56,748 nt of DNA from Desulfobacterales bacterium (lineage in GTDB: Bacteria; Desulfobacterota; Desulfobacteria; Desulfobacterales; JALSRD01), in the NCBI GenBank assembly GCA_026984935.1, contig JALSRD010000056.1, forward strand, positions 1 to 56,748, read 5' to 3'. A program made the position numbers and the translations under genes. Positions within the stretch are counted from its first letter, which is position 1. Each line of letters starts with the position of its first letter. Under the pieces are notes generated by a model that had not been told where the DNA came from, searched no databases, and saw only the letters and a program-made list of their open reading frames with translations. Below, in pieces: positions 32,505 through 44,895 of the stretch.

Positions 32505-33914
32505 TCAGATCGTTGACGCCGGGCCGGGATCTGCCGTCATAGCCACCGCCACCGGTGTGGGGGATACTCCGGCGGTTCCGGTGACCATCCCGCCGTAGGA
32601 GGAAACCTCGAAGTCGGGATAGGCATTGCCGCCGTGTTCGGTGATATCCAGGCCTTCCAGCTCTTCTTCGGGAGAAACCCTTAGGCCGATGGTCTTGTCG
32701 ATGAATTTGAAAAGCACGAAGGCCGTTGGAAAAACCCACAGGAAACAGGCCGCGATTCCCAGGATCTGGACACCGATCAATTTCGCCGATGTTCCCCCGA
32801 TATTGAAAATGCCGGCCGCCAGTGTGCCCCACGCACCGTTTACTCCGTGAACCGATACGGCACCCACGGGATCGTCGACTTTGATCCGGTCGAAAAACAG
32901 GACGGACAGCACCACCAAAACGCCGGCGATGGCACCGATGATAACGGCGCTAAACGGTGTAACAGTCGCGCAGGGACTGGTGATGGCCACCAGGCCGGCC
33001 AGGGCGCCGTTCAGGCTCATCCCGATTTCCGGCTTGCCAAACTTGATCCAGGAGGTAAACATGGCCAGCACGCAGCCGGCAGCTGCCGCCAGGTTGGTGT
33101 TGACGAAAATCATGGCGGTGTCCTTGTTGGCCGCTGTGGTGGAGCCCGGGTTGAAGCCGAACCAGCCCAGCCAGAGGATGAACACGCCCAGAGCGGCAAG
33201 CGGCATGCTGTGACCGAGAATGGGACGAATGGCGCCGTCTTTACCGTACTTGCCCAGACGCGGGCCCAGCACGATGGCGCCGGCAAGCGCTGCCCAGCCC
33301 CCCACCGAGTGCACCACGGTGGAGCCGGCAAAATCGATGAACCCCAGGTTTTCCAGCCAGCCGCTGCCCTTGTAAAGGCTGCCCCAAGCCCAGGAGCCGA
33401 ATATGGGGTAGATCAGCGCGCTGATCGCCACACTGTAGATGAGATATCCCGTAAATTTAGTGCGCTCGGCCATGGCGCCGGAGACGATGGTGGCGGCCGT
33501 GGCGGCAAACACCACCTGAAACATCCAGAACGCCAGCACCCAGGGGTCGCCGCCGGGCTGGAAGTCGCTCAAGAAGAATCCCGACGTGCCGAACCAGCCC
33601 GATGCAGAGACGCCGAACATCAGGCCGAAGCCCAGCGCCCAGAACGCCAGTGAGCCGAAAGCAAAGTCCATCAGGTTTTTCATCATGATGTTGATGGCAT
33701 TCTTGGCGCGCGTAAAGCCTGTTTCCACCAGGGCGAAACCGGCCTGCATAAAAAATACCAGGGCAGCGGCCACCAAGGTCCAGACGTAGTCCGCATGGGT
33801 TTGGACCAGGTCGATGGCCGCCTTGTTGGAAAGCGGTGTCGGCGGATTGTCACCGGCCCAGGCCGGGCTTGTGAAACATACGAACATTAACAGCAGGGGA
33901 AATAGCCTTTTCAT
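32505..33914 (-). CDS. amtB: ammonium transporter
   Basis: A 469-residue Amt/MEP transporter with a cleavable signal peptide (MKRLFPLLLMFVCFTSPAWA) and eleven expected membrane helices. Family marks include FFMQAGFALVETG near residue 55, DFAGSTVVHSVGG near 205, and HGVNGAWGTLA in the C-terminal half, which contains one of the pore His residues. It conducts ammonium/ammonia inward and is blocked by the P-II protein encoded 33 bp upstream. The ATG at 33914 has AAGGAGG 9 nt upstream; a longer frame (33938) has no site. The C-terminal tail is Ala/Thr/Pro-rich and lies beyond the usual GlnK-contact region (EELEGLDITEHG). Confidence 0.95.
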   Translation of the reverse strand: MKRLFPLLLMFVCFTSPAWAGDNPPTPLSNKAAIDLVQTHADYVWTLVAAALVFFMQAGFALVETGFTRAKNAINIMMKNLMDFAFGSLAFWALGFGLMFGVSASGWFGTSGFFLSDFQPGGDPWVLAFWMFQVVFAATAATIVSGAMAERTKFTGYLIYSVAISALIYPIFGSWAWGSLYKGSGWLENLGFIDFAGSTVVHSVGGWAALAGAIVLGPRLGKYGKDGAIRPILGHSMPLAALGVFILWLGWFGFNPGSTTAANKDTAMIFVNTNLAAAAGCVLAMFTSWIKFGKPEIGMSLNGALAGLVAITSPCATVTPFSAVIIGAIAGVLVVLSVLFFDRIKVDDPVGAVSVHGVNGAWGTLAAGIFNIGGTSAKLIGVQILGIAACFLWVFPTAFVLFKFIDKTIGLRVSPEEELEGLDITEHGGNAYPDFEVSSYGGMVTGTAGVSPTPVAVAMTADPGPASTI

Positions 33915-33946
33915 CACGAAATGCCTCCTTATGCGCAAAATGTTGC

Positions 33947-34363
<417 letters not shown>

Positions 34364-34821
34364 CTATAAACTCCATAACCGATTGTAAATAAAAACTATT
34401 ATAAAGCGCCACGAAAATCGCCAATACATGTTTAAAATTACATTATTGTATTTATATAACTTATATATAACATTTATGTGTCTTTAATGATGAAAATAGA
34501 CTTTTTTGTCGGATTTGGGGTCTGAAATGGGCGCCGACTGCATGAAAAGTTTGCGCCCAATGCCTTTTGAGCCTCCTGAAAACCTCCGGCAGCCGATCGC
34601 CACCGCAGCCAAAACAGGCGTTTCAGGGAAGCGTCATTGTCCATGCACAACGGACAATGGTAGATGAGAGCGGCGGATGTCAGCCGGCGGGCGTTGGATA
34701 AAAAACGTTTACGCCCGGTGGGGATTGGTGTATCCTGCGTTAAATGCCTGCGGTGCATGCTTGCAACACGCGAAACGCCTGAGAGAACAGACATCCAAGG
34801 ATCCCGGGAGAGCCCAGGCCC

Positions 34822-36432
34822 ATGGCCGGTGGACTGAAAAACAAGCTCAAACTGCTGCGCGGACGCCTGCCCCGAAAAATCGTCTTCTGGGTTTTTCTCA
34901 GTGTCATCGTCATCGAAACCATTATTTTCATCCCGTCATTTCGCAAACGCCAGCAAGAGCTGTTGGCGCAGCTCAAAGCCGTCTCGGCAGCCAAGGTCGC
35001 CATGGTACTGCAGCTGTCACCGCCGCAGATCAGCCACACCGACCTGCTTGCCCAGCTCAGGAAGCTTCAGATGCACCGGGGTATTCTGGGGGGGGCCCTT
35101 TACGGCCGGGACGGCCGTCTGCTCGGCACTTTTGGTGAAGCACCCGAACTGGCGTTCAAACCCATGCGCCCCGGCCAGATGGGCGGGCAGATTTTCGAAG
35201 ACGGCCAGCGTTACGATGTGATCTGCTCCCCGGCATGGCATGATGCCGACTACACCATTATTTTGCGCCACGATACGGCGCCGGTCCGGGCGGAGCTCTA
35301 CGCTTTTTTCCGGCGCATCGCCGGCCTGGTGATCATCATTTCGGTATTCGTGACCATCGGCGCCTGGCTGGCCCTGGATCCCATTGTGGTGACGCCGATC
35401 CTGCGGCTGCGCCAAGACCTGATTGCCGCCGGCGAGGCCATCAGCCAGAATCGGTCGGCACCCGAGTTCTATGCGGCCTCCGTGCAGCGCAAAGACGAGC
35501 TTGGGGAGGTGATTGCGGCCTTCCGCGAGATGTACAGCCGCATCACCGACGCCATCAGCAAGCGCAACGCCGCCGAAAAGGCGCTGCAGGAAAGCTTTGA
35601 AAAAGTGGCCAGCTATTCACGGGCTCTGAACAAAGAGCTCGAGCAGGGGCGTGAAATGCAGAAAAATTTTCTGCCCGCGCGGCTGGCGTCACCGCCGGGA
35701 TGGGAAATCGAGGCCTTTTTCAGGCCGGCAAGACAAGTGTCCGGTGATTTTTACGATGTCTTTTCCCTGCCGGATGGTTCGTTTTGCCTGGTGATCGCCG
35801 ACGTCTGCGACAAGGGCGTGGGCGCCGCGCTGTTCATGGCCCTGTTCCGCAGTCTCATCCGCGTGTATACCGACCAGGTCTGCCGGGAGGTTTTAAACCA
35901 GGCGGAATCCGCCGCAAGCGGCATACACGGCCGTCAGGTCAACGCCTGTATTCTGCACGACCACGTTTTGAAGCCCATTGAACTGACCAACAACTACATC
36001 GCGCGCCACCACGGGGATCTGGGCATGTTCGCCACGATTTTTTTCGGTGTGCTCGATCCTGTCAGCGGCCGCCTGACCTATGTCAATGGCGGCCATCTGC
36101 CACTGTTCATTACAAGTCCCGGTGAAGGGGTGCGCCAGCAGCTCAGGGCAACGGCGCCGGCAGTCGGCATTCTGCCCGATCTGGACTTTGCGCCCCGTAC
36201 GACCCACATTAAACCCGGCGAATTTCTGTTCGGCTGTACCGACGGCGTAACCGAAGCCAGCTCAGCGGACGGAAAGTTCTTTAGCCTGAAACGGCTCATC
36301 CGTATTCTGGACACTCCGCCCGCGTCGGCAAAGCAGCTGGTGGAAACCGTTGCGGCCCAGGTAACGCAGCATAGCGGCGAAAACGATCAGTTCGATGACA
36401 TCACCATGATCGCCCTCAGATACCTGCCTTAG
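34822..36432 (+). CDS. RsbU/SpoIIE-type PP2C phosphatase with membrane sensor and HAMP
   Basis: A 536-residue signalling phosphatase. Membrane helices near 19-39 and 168-190 enclose a ~125-residue extracytoplasmic sensory domain. A HAMP domain (~190-265), a short coiled coil and a PP2C/SpoIIE domain (~300-535) follow. Metal-binding Asp residues are visible in SGDFYDVF and IADVCDKG, and in FGCTDGVTEA and DDITMIAL near the C-terminus. It should dephosphorylate an anti-anti-sigma factor (STAS protein) of a partner-switching module. No STAS or anti-sigma gene lies beside it. GGGAGAG precedes the ATG. Confidence 0.92.
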   Translation: MAGGLKNKLKLLRGRLPRKIVFWVFLSVIVIETIIFIPSFRKRQQELLAQLKAVSAAKVAMVLQLSPPQISHTDLLAQLRKLQMHRGILGGALYGRDGRLLGTFGEAPELAFKPMRPGQMGGQIFEDGQRYDVICSPAWHDADYTIILRHDTAPVRAELYAFFRRIAGLVIIISVFVTIGAWLALDPIVVTPILRLRQDLIAAGEAISQNRSAPEFYAASVQRKDELGEVIAAFREMYSRITDAISKRNAAEKALQESFEKVASYSRALNKELEQGREMQKNFLPARLASPPGWEIEAFFRPARQVSGDFYDVFSLPDGSFCLVIADVCDKGVGAALFMALFRSLIRVYTDQVCREVLNQAESAASGIHGRQVNACILHDHVLKPIELTNNYIARHHGDLGMFATIFFGVLDPVSGRLTYVNGGHLPLFITSPGEGVRQQLRATAPAVGILPDLDFAPRTTHIKPGEFLFGCTDGVTEASSADGKFFSLKRLIRILDTPPASAKQLVETVAAQVTQHSGENDQFDDITMIALRYLP

Positions 36433-36452
36433 TCCGTAGCAGCGCTCCTTAT

Positions 36453-37346
36453 TCAAGAAGCATGATCTACCCCGTTGGCCTTGGAAATGATTTCCCAGGC
36501 TTCCTCGGCCGTTTCCACGAACTGGAAAATATCCAGGTCCCGTGCTGAAACCGTCCCTTCCTCCACCAGGGCATCGAAATTGATGATGCGCGTCCAGAAG
36601 GCCTTGCTGAACAAGAGGATGGGAAACGGTTTGACCTTGCCGGTCTGAACCAGCGTCAGGGTTTCGAAAAGCTCGTCCAGCGTCCCGAACCCTCCGGGAA
36701 ACACCACCAGACTGCGCGCCCGCATCAGGAAATGCATCTTGCGGATGGCGAAATAGTGGAACTGGAAACACAGTGACGGCGTGATATACGGATTGGGTGC
36801 CTGCTCGAAGGGCAGCACGATATTCATGCCGATGCTCAAAGCGCCGACATCATGAGCACCGCGGTTGGCCGCCTCCATGATGCCCGGGCCGCCGCCGGTG
36901 ACCACTACCAGCTGGTGCTTTCCGGTATGGCTCGAAATCAGGCGTCCCAGCTTGCGGGCTTCGGCGTAGTAACGGCTCTTCTTCACCGCCTGCCGCGCCT
37001 TTTTCAACCGCCCGGCAAATGCCGGGTCATTGCCATGCCGGCCGGCCTCGCTTTCCAGGTCCGCCAGCTGCCGGCGGGCCGTTTCGGGATCCGGCAGACG
37101 GGCGCTGCCGAAAACGACCACCGTGGACGCGATGTTCTGCTCATCCTGTACGATCTCGGGCTTGAGCGCCTCCAGCTGCAGGCGCACCGGGCGCAGTTCA
37201 TCGCGTAAAATAAACTCCGTATCCTGATAAGCCAGGGCGTAAGAAGACGATTTACATTGCGGCGAATCGACGTGCAGGCGGGCCGATGTGGCGCCTTCGT
37301 GGGCAGATGGGTACAGTCGCCGCTTGTGGCGGTATTTGGCCGTCAT
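36453..37346 (-). CDS. LOG-family nucleotide-binding protein (lysine-decarboxylase-like Rossmann fold)
   Basis: A 297-residue member of the LOG/TIGR00730 superfamily. The hallmark motifs are GGGPGIMEAANRGA near residue 152 and PGGFGTLDELFET near 218. Proteins of this family hydrolyse nucleoside 5'-monophosphates (cytokinin-activating type) or bind nucleotides; they are often misnamed lysine decarboxylases. About 75 N-terminal residues before the Rossmann fold are an extension over the minimal family. AAGGGAG precedes the ATG. It is convergent with the phosphatase gene (20 bp gap). Confidence 0.9.
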   Translation of the reverse strand: MTAKYRHKRRLYPSAHEGATSARLHVDSPQCKSSSYALAYQDTEFILRDELRPVRLQLEALKPEIVQDEQNIASTVVVFGSARLPDPETARRQLADLESEAGRHGNDPAFAGRLKKARQAVKKSRYYAEARKLGRLISSHTGKHQLVVVTGGGPGIMEAANRGAHDVGALSIGMNIVLPFEQAPNPYITPSLCFQFHYFAIRKMHFLMRARSLVVFPGGFGTLDELFETLTLVQTGKVKPFPILLFSKAFWTRIINFDALVEEGTVSARDLDIFQFVETAEEAWEIISKANGVDHAS

Positions 37347-37476
37347 GGGTTTCTCCCTTCGCAGAAGCTGAAATTGCCCGCAGGTGCCGAGACGCCTGCG
37401 GCTGGCTCAGGCGCACAAAGCCGGAATGCATTCTGTGCGTTGCCGCTGAAATCTGTTGCAGACATGGGCAGGCGCG

Positions 37477-37809
37477 CTAGAATACCAGTGGCGCGTAGCC
37501 TTCTTCAAGATAGCCCGAGATCAGGGATCCGACATAGTCGACGTTGACCCCCAGATCTTCCAGCCTGGCGCTGATGCCGTCCCGGTCCGACAGGAACTTG
37601 CAGGCGGTGGGCGGCTGATAGGCCAGGAGCTGCGAAGCCGCCTCGGCCACTTGAGCGTCTTCGGCCAGCAGATTTTCAAAGGGGCCGAAAAAAATGACCT
37701 TTAAATCATCAACCCACTTGTTTTTCTGCGCGTTGACGGCATACATGATGCCGGTCAGGGCCTTTTGCTTTTCCGCCGTGGCGACGACAACTAGCACTTT
37801 AGATGCCAT
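37477..37809 (-). CDS. DsrE-fold protein, unknown function
   Basis: A 110-residue protein with the alpha/beta pattern of the DsrE/TusD superfamily (KVLVVVATAEKQKALTGIMYA, LKVIFFGPFENLLA). Only one Cys (TACKFL) is present; it could act as a sulfur carrier or bind partners, but the TusD-type active Cys position cannot be confirmed by eye. GGGAGG lies upstream of the ATG. It is 131 bp upstream of the LOG gene and divergent from the PFOR gene. Proteins of this type are common and poorly understood in sulfate reducers. Confidence 0.8.
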   Translation of the reverse strand: MASKVLVVVATAEKQKALTGIMYAVNAQKNKWVDDLKVIFFGPFENLLAEDAQVAEAASQLLAYQPPTACKFLSDRDGISARLEDLGVNVDYVGSLISGYLEEGYAPLVF

Positions 37810-37961
37810 GTAAACCTCCCATTGTCTCGGATTTTTGCGCCTGCCGCAATGATCCCGGCGCTTATCGACCTTGTTCTGTTACTGCCAAACGAGGCTTTCT
37901 GTCAATCAGGATTTTGATCGGGCAGATGGCGGGAATTGTTCCTGCAAGGCTGCTTTTTCGG

Positions 37962-37990
37962 TTTACATTCCTCATGGATTGGAATAAAAT
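37962..37990 (+). promoter_or_regulatory. sigma-70-type promoter of the PFOR gene
   Basis: TTTACA at 37962-37967 and TAAAAT at 37985-37990, spacer 17 bp. Transcription would begin about 75 nt before the ATG at 38071. Confidence 0.5.
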
Positions 37991-38016
37991 AATTACCTTT
38001 TGATAGAGGCAAGTGA

Positions 38017-41727
<3,711 letters not shown>

Positions 41728-41742
41728 CCGCTGACCCACACG

Positions 41743-41781
41743 AGAGCGGGCCGCCAGTTCGCAGAGCGGATGGCCCGCTCT
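41743..41781 (+). terminator. Rho-independent terminator after PFOR
   Basis: A 10-bp perfect stem beginning AGAGCGGGCC and ending GGCCCGCTCT, with a 19-nt loop and a short T/A-rich tail, 16 nt after the stop codon. Confidence 0.6.
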
Positions 41782-41823
41782 TAAAAATCCCACCCCGAAG
41801 GCCGCCGCGTGAGACGTCAACCC

Positions 41824-42549
41824 ATGAGCACACCCCAATCCCCCCCGGCGATACCGCCCGCCGACGAGCGGCCGGCAGATTCCCGGTCCGGCGCCCAAAC
41901 CACCTGCCGGCGCTGCGGCACCTGCTGCCAAAAAGGCGGCCCGGCCCTGCACATCGAAGATGCCGCCCGGGTCGAACAGGGAAAAATCCCGCTGCGCAGC
42001 CTGCTCACCCTGCGCACCGGTGAACGGGTGTACGACAACGTACGCGCCGCCGTGACGGTTCTCGACCGCGAGGTTATCCGCATCAAGGGACGGGGCCGGC
42101 TGCCGGTCTGCCGGTTTTACGACGCCGACGACCGCAGCTGCCGCATCTATGCCCAGCGCCCGCTGGAATGCCGCGTGCTGACCTGCTGGGACACGTCCGC
42201 CATTGAACGCATTTATGACCACAACCGCCTGGTGCGCAAAGATCTGCTGGGTGGTGTCGAGGGACTCTGGGAGCTGATCGAAGTCCATGAATCGCGCTGC
42301 AACCATGTTAAACTGGCCGCACGCATCGCACAGCTGAAGCAAAGCACGCCGAACCGCACGCTGGAAACCGCCATCTGCGAAAGCATCGCCTATGACCGGC
42401 AGATGCGTATGCTGTGCGTCGAAAAAAGCGGCGTGGATGCGCGCCTGCTCGATTTTCTGTTCGGCCGCCCGCTGATCGAAACCATCGGTGCATACGGTAT
42501 TGCGGTCCGCCAGGCGGAAAACGGCATCCGTCTGCGCCTACGCACCTGA
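41824..42549 (+). CDS. YkgJ-family cysteine cluster protein
   Basis: A 241-residue protein with the YkgJ/CxxCxxCC-type cluster: CRRCGTCCQKGG near residue 29 and CRFYDADDRSCRIYAQRP near 95, plus RPLECR and a later Cys in ESRCNH. Such domains probably bind zinc or an iron-sulfur cluster; the molecular role is unknown. The start could also be GTG at 41809, which has a better-placed AAGG; I list the first ATG. It follows the PFOR terminator and converges with the nitrilase-family gene. Confidence 0.85.
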   Translation: MSTPQSPPAIPPADERPADSRSGAQTTCRRCGTCCQKGGPALHIEDAARVEQGKIPLRSLLTLRTGERVYDNVRAAVTVLDREVIRIKGRGRLPVCRFYDADDRSCRIYAQRPLECRVLTCWDTSAIERIYDHNRLVRKDLLGGVEGLWELIEVHESRCNHVKLAARIAQLKQSTPNRTLETAICESIAYDRQMRMLCVEKSGVDARLLDFLFGRPLIETIGAYGIAVRQAENGIRLRLRT

Positions 42550-42570
42550 TGATGCTTTCCTGAAAGCGCG

Positions 42571-43377
42571 CTAGGCGAACAGATCATCACGCCGATGGGG
42601 CAGAAAGAAGCGCATGCGGTGGCTGCGCACCGCTTCGAAATCCGCTGCCTTGAGATCCGCCAGCAGCACGCCCTCTTCGTCCTCAACACGGCTGGCGATA
42701 ACTTCCCCCGATGGGTCGATGGCCACTGCCACCCCCGGAAAAGACAGTCCGGCGGCGTTGTCCCCGCTCTGGTTGCAGGCCACTACGAAACAGCTGTTGT
42801 CGAAAGCCCTGGCCGGCAGGTGCCGCAGCCAGGATTTGTATTTGCCGGCCGGAGTTCCGCGCGGCGAAGCGTGGGGCATGAAGAGGATCTCGGCACCGGC
42901 CAGCGCCATACGTGTGGAAAGCTCCGGGAAATGCGTATCATAGCACAGCTGAATGCCGAAAGCCGCACCGGCGGCGTTGAAAACGGGAATCGTGTCGCCG
43001 GCGGTGAAAAAGGGTTGCTCCGGCGGGGCGATGTGCAGTTTGCGGTAGACCCGCGGCGGACTGCCCGGCATCAGAACCAGGTGGGCGGCGAAAATCTGGC
43101 GGTCATCTTTTTTCTCGGCCAGTCCCGCCAGAATGACCACCTCTTCGCCATCGGCCAGGCGCTGGAGCGCACGGCAGACCGGACCTGCCGGCGTTTCCGC
43201 GATTTGGCGGGTGCGCGCCGACAGCTGATACCCGCTGATGTTCATTTCGGGCAGGCAGACGATGTCAGCGCCCCGTTTGCGGGCATAAGACGTCCAGTGC
43301 GCGGTACGCTCCAGATTATATGCCAGCTGCCCGACTGGGCACCGACAGACAACGGCGGCAATGCGGGTGTCCTGCAT
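42571..43377 (-). CDS. carbon-nitrogen hydrolase (nitrilase superfamily)
   Basis: A 268-residue hydrolase with an intact Glu-Lys-Cys triad: E44 in CLPEMNISG, K113 in YRKLHI and C145 in QLCYDTHFPE. It should hydrolyse an amide or carbamoyl substrate in the cytoplasm; sequence does not fix which. The ATG at 43377 (MQDTR) sits where the family begins; a longer frame exists but is unsupported. It lies 69 bp downstream of the Lrp-like gene in the same orientation, so the two may be cotranscribed. Confidence 0.9.
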   Translation of the reverse strand: MQDTRIAAVVCRCPVGQLAYNLERTAHWTSYARKRGADIVCLPEMNISGYQLSARTRQIAETPAGPVCRALQRLADGEEVVILAGLAEKKDDRQIFAAHLVLMPGSPPRVYRKLHIAPPEQPFFTAGDTIPVFNAAGAAFGIQLCYDTHFPELSTRMALAGAEILFMPHASPRGTPAGKYKSWLRHLPARAFDNSCFVVACNQSGDNAAGLSFPGVAVAIDPSGEVIASRVEDEEGVLLADLKAADFEAVRSHRMRFFLPHRRDDLFA

Positions 43378-43446
43378 GCGGGCATATTCCCTTTCGGCGG
43401 GGGTCGCGCGACGTGCGCGAACCACAACTGCGGCCGGACAACATGG

Positions 43447-43893
43447 TTACAGCTTGAAATGCGCCCGGATCTTGAATACTTTGGTGGCCGGCAGGTTTAA
43501 AATCGTGGGCACACCTGTTTCGCGGGATATGCTTTCGAGATTTCGGCTGATTTCATCCATGGAAGGTGCGATGAAGGTAAACCAGATGTTGAAGTCGTTG
43601 TCACGCTGATAGTTGTGCGTGACCCCGGCATACCGGTTGACCACTTCGGCGAAGGCGTCAACGTGCTCTGCGGGGACCCTGGCGGCGCAGAGCGTGCTGA
43701 CGAAACCAAGCTTTTCGGGTACGAAATTGCCACCGATGCGGCGAATGAATCCCCGCTTCTTCAGTCGGCGCAGGCGTGCCAGCAGTTCGTTTTCCGAAAG
43801 GCCGAACTCCCGCGCAATGCTCAAATAGGGCCTGGCGGCAATCGGAAAATCGGACTGTATGCGGTTTAGTATGGCCCGGTCGACATCGTCCAT
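43447..43893 (-). CDS. Lrp/AsnC-fold protein, probable siroheme decarboxylase subunit (AhbA/AhbB)
   Basis: A 148-residue protein: an N-terminal winged helix (~1-60) and a ligand-binding RAM-like domain (~65-148). The segments RRIGGNFVPEKLGFVSTLCAA, GVTHNYQRDNDFNIWFTFI and LNLPATKVFKIR are those of AhbA/AhbB, which decarboxylate siroheme to didecarboxysiroheme in the alternative heme pathway of sulfate reducers. This is from memory of the family, not a search. The active form is an AhbA-AhbB heterodimer; only one subunit gene is here. The start is 1 nt after the YjbQ stop, so it is translationally coupled. Confidence 0.8.
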   Translation of the reverse strand: MDDVDRAILNRIQSDFPIAARPYLSIAREFGLSENELLARLRRLKKRGFIRRIGGNFVPEKLGFVSTLCAARVPAEHVDAFAEVVNRYAGVTHNYQRDNDFNIWFTFIAPSMDEISRNLESISRETGVPTILNLPATKVFKIRAHFKL

Positions 43894-43894
43894 A

Positions 43895-44302
43895 TCAGGT
43901 TCGCTGCTCCGCGCGGTAAAGCCGGATGTGCACCTTGCGCGTGCGCGGCCCGTCGAATTCGCAGAAAAAGATACCCTGCCAGGTCCCCAGCACCAGCCGG
44001 CCGGCCTCGACCGCCACGCACTGCGAGGCACCCATGAGCGACGACTTGATGTGCGCGGCCGAATTCCCCTCCGCATGACGGTAACCGGCCCGCCAGGGGA
44101 CCAGCGCGTCCAGGCGCTCGATGATGTCCGCGCATACGCTGGGGTCGGCACTCTCGTTGATCGTCACGGCAGCTGTGGTGTGGGGCACGTACACCAGGCA
44201 CCAGCCCTCCTGAAAAGCCGGCGTATCGCTGACGGCCTGCTGAATTTGCCGCGTGATATCGATAAACTGCGTACGCTGATTGGTTTTGACGCTGATCACC
44301 AT
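43895..44302 (-). CDS. YjbQ-family protein (UPF0047)
   Basis: A 135-residue protein with the family motifs VPHTTAAVTINESADPSV near residue 40, HIKSSLMGAS near 85, and LGTWQGIFFCEFDGPR near 105. The conserved His/Glu residues form the putative active site; members have secondary thiamine-phosphate synthase activity in vitro. The ATG at 44302 (MVISVK) is chosen because the fold begins there; it lies only 22 nt after the hairpin at 44324-44352. First gene of a likely YjbQ / AhbA-B / nitrilase operon. Confidence 0.88.
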   Translation of the reverse strand: MVISVKTNQRTQFIDITRQIQQAVSDTPAFQEGWCLVYVPHTTAAVTINESADPSVCADIIERLDALVPWRAGYRHAEGNSAAHIKSSLMGASQCVAVEAGRLVLGTWQGIFFCEFDGPRTRKVHIRLYRAEQRT

Positions 44303-44323
44303 GATGGGCCATCCGGCAAATAT

Positions 44324-44352
44324 AAAAGGCCCCATGCAAACCGGGGCCTTTT
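44324..44352 (-). terminator. terminator hairpin between dsrC and yjbQ
   Basis: A perfect 10-bp stem (AAAAGGCCCC / GGGGCCTTTT) with a 9-nt loop. The stem flanks give T-runs on both strands. It lies 37 nt after the dsrC stop and only 22 nt before the yjbQ ATG. Confidence 0.8.
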
Positions 44353-44388
44353 ATCGAATCGATTGGAAGCGATCACCACATCAAGGTG

Positions 44389-44706
44389 CTACACGCATCC
44401 CGTCGGTTTGGGAAGTCCGGCCATCTTACAGGCTCCCTTGCCGGGTCCTGACGGAAAGAGTTCGTATATGTGCTTGAGTTTGAAACCGGTCACTTTGGAC
44501 AGCACCCGCACCATCGGTGCAATGCCGTTTTTCTCGTAGTATTCCCGCAACATACTGATGATCTTGCGGTGTTCTTCGTTCAGTTCATCGATGCCCTCTT
44601 CCTTTTTCACGTACTGCACCCACTCTTCGGACCAGTTTTCATAACTGTCGATGAACCCATCCTCGTCAACTTCAAATGTTTTTCCCATGAACTCAACTGT
44701 TGGCAT
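44389..44706 (-). CDS. dsrC: DsrC/TusE-family sulfur carrier
   Basis: A 105-residue DsrC of full length. The flexible C-terminal arm GACKMAGLPKPTGCV has both redox Cys residues, C93 and C104, so it can form the substrate trisulfide with dissimilatory sulfite reductase and the intramolecular disulfide. The body shows the family features GFIDSYENWSEEWV and the HRKIISMLREYY helix. It is the sulfur-carrying co-substrate of DsrAB; its trisulfide is reduced by DsrMKJOP and possibly by HdrB-like proteins. AAGGAGG lies 7 nt upstream. It has its own promoter (44786-44812) and lies just downstream of the hdr-flx operon on the same strand. Confidence 0.96.
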   Translation of the reverse strand: MPTVEFMGKTFEVDEDGFIDSYENWSEEWVQYVKKEEGIDELNEEHRKIISMLREYYEKNGIAPMVRVLSKVTGFKLKHIYELFPSGPGKGACKMAGLPKPTGCV

Positions 44707-44785
44707 TTAATTTCCTCCTTAAAATAATATAATTATTTCTTAGGCTTACCGCCCTTTTCGCCGCACTGGCCGAGAATATGGCTTT

Positions 44786-44812
44786 GTTATACGATTCGGT
44801 CGCGGTTGTCAA
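44786..44812 (-). promoter_or_regulatory. sigma-70-type promoter of dsrC
   Basis: On the minus strand TTGACA (44807-44812) and TATAAC (44786-44791) with a 15-bp spacer; TAACAA with 17 bp is an alternative -10. The resulting leader is about 70-75 nt and AT-rich near the ribosome site. Confidence 0.55.
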
Positions 44813-44895
44813 TACAAAATGCGGCCTGGCTTGAAATCCCCGCAGCCGCATACCGTCCCATTGAGGATTTATGGCCTCGCCACCCCGCCGGTATA

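Noticed and set aside
34474-34794. 106-codon minus-strand frame between glnK and the RsbU-type gene
   Set aside because: No ribosome site or family, and high Ser/Arg composition; the region is better read as regulatory.
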